Of a stretch of 43,512 bases of DNA, positions 43,205 to 43,512 are shown one piece after another (the stretch's first letter is position 1; every line of letters starts with the position of its first letter). A model generated the notes under the pieces. The model worked only from the letters and a program-made list of their open reading frames with translations, ran no database searches and was not told the DNA's origin. A program made the translations under genes and the position numbers. This DNA comes from an uncultured Moraxellaceae bacterium. Its GTDB lineage: Bacteria > Pseudomonadota > Gammaproteobacteria > Pseudomonadales > Moraxellaceae. The stretch lies in contig CALFYA010000438.1 in NCBI GenBank assembly GCA_937952925.1, positions 1 through 43,512 on the forward strand, in the 5' to 3' direction.

Positions 43205-43512
43205 TCAACTGACCAGTTGAGCTTTCAGGCGTGTGACTTCATCGCGTAGACGCGCCGCCTCTTCAAACTTCAGCTCACGTGCCTTGGTGATCATGGCTTG
43301 CTCAAGCTGCTTGATATGCTTGGCGAGCAAATTGGGATCACGCAGCAGATGCTCGTCGATGTTGATCGGCGCAGATTTGATCAGTGTGGTGTCATTGACG
43401 GGTTCGACCACTTCACCCGTATCAATCTCGCGCACCACTTGACGCACCGCACTACGCGGGGTGATGCCATGCGCAGTGTTAAATTCGATTTGTTTGCGTC
43501 GTCGCCGTTCGG
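43205..43512 (-). CDS. uvrB: Excinuclease ABC subunit B, C-terminal part (runs off right edge)
   Basis: Only the last 102 codons are in the window. They include RRRRKQIEFNTAHGITPRS, a conserved region of UvrB, and the C-terminal UVR domain (IKQLEQAMITKARELKFEEA) that contacts UvrC. The helicase motifs lie beyond the edge. UvrB loads at damaged DNA in nucleotide excision repair. Confidence 0.93.
   Translation of the reverse strand, partial: ERRRRKQIEFNTAHGITPRSAVRQVVREIDTGEVVEPVNDTTLIKSAPINIDEHLLRDPNLLAKHIKQLEQAMITKARELKFEEAARLRDEVTRLKAQLVS

Overview
The window looks like core chromosome of a gammaproteobacterium, most likely Pseudomonadales and probably Moraxellaceae (an inference from gene content; no rRNA marker is present). 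Supporting points are an Isc cluster with Escherichia-type spacing and cysteine positions, the nudJ-mnmA-hflD-purB order, a fused tyrA-aroA gene behind pheA-hisC, a cmk-rpsA-ihfB-lapA-pyrF block, a phasin-family protein and frequent GTG/TTG starts. Coding density is high, no stretch over 300 bases lacks a gene, and I see no tRNA, rRNA, insertion sequence or CRISPR array.

Left third (1-13.3 kb). A cupin ribosomal oxygenase (cut by the left edge) overlaps a YjdF-type membrane protein. Next, on the minus strand, is nudJ-mnmA-hflD-purB (tRNA thiolation, purine synthesis). Divergent from it is moaCDE (molybdenum cofactor), then an NYN-domain nuclease-like gene. A bidirectional terminator separates this from the complete iron-sulfur assembly operon iscR-iscS-iscU-iscA-hscB-hscA-fdx, which reads leftward from a promoter carrying a good IscR type 1 site.

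Middle (13.3-27.7 kb). This holds a membrane-anchored SCP2-like protein, a phasin-like protein, HU-beta and the PpiD periplasmic chaperone. A decayed MoxR/RavA-type AAA+ ATPase plus beta-propeller-like gene follows: it lacks its Walker A region and is frameshifted. After a DUF2058 protein come two leftward blocks: SRPBCC-cmk-rpsA-ihfB-lapA-pyrF, and the very tightly packed ung-enoyl-CoA hydratase-tadA-moaB. A small exported BamE-like protein diverges from ung, and a coding-looking stretch sits in frame behind its stop codon.

Right third (27.8-43.5 kb). The aromatic amino acid operon pheA-hisC-tyrA/aroA is followed by a transaldolase and then an AT-rich accessory insert (33.5-34.2 kb). The insert has a 28-codon ORF, a membrane protein of unknown family and a striking repeat-flanked promoter. 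Next come pepN, the RNA helicase dbpA, a small secreted protein built of two 25-residue cysteine repeats, and a ribbon-helix-helix antitoxin whose BrnT-like toxin survives only as a C-terminal remnant. The window ends with a DUF2797 protein, a DUF6231-like protein, a voltage-gated potassium channel with a C-terminal zinc ribbon, yebC, a ModA-like binding protein and the C-terminus of uvrB.

The best candidates for something new are the broken MoxR/propeller locus, the AT-rich insert with its repeat-controlled promoter, the tandem-repeat secreted protein, the BrnT remnant and the ORF behind a TAG stop at 27.57 kb.
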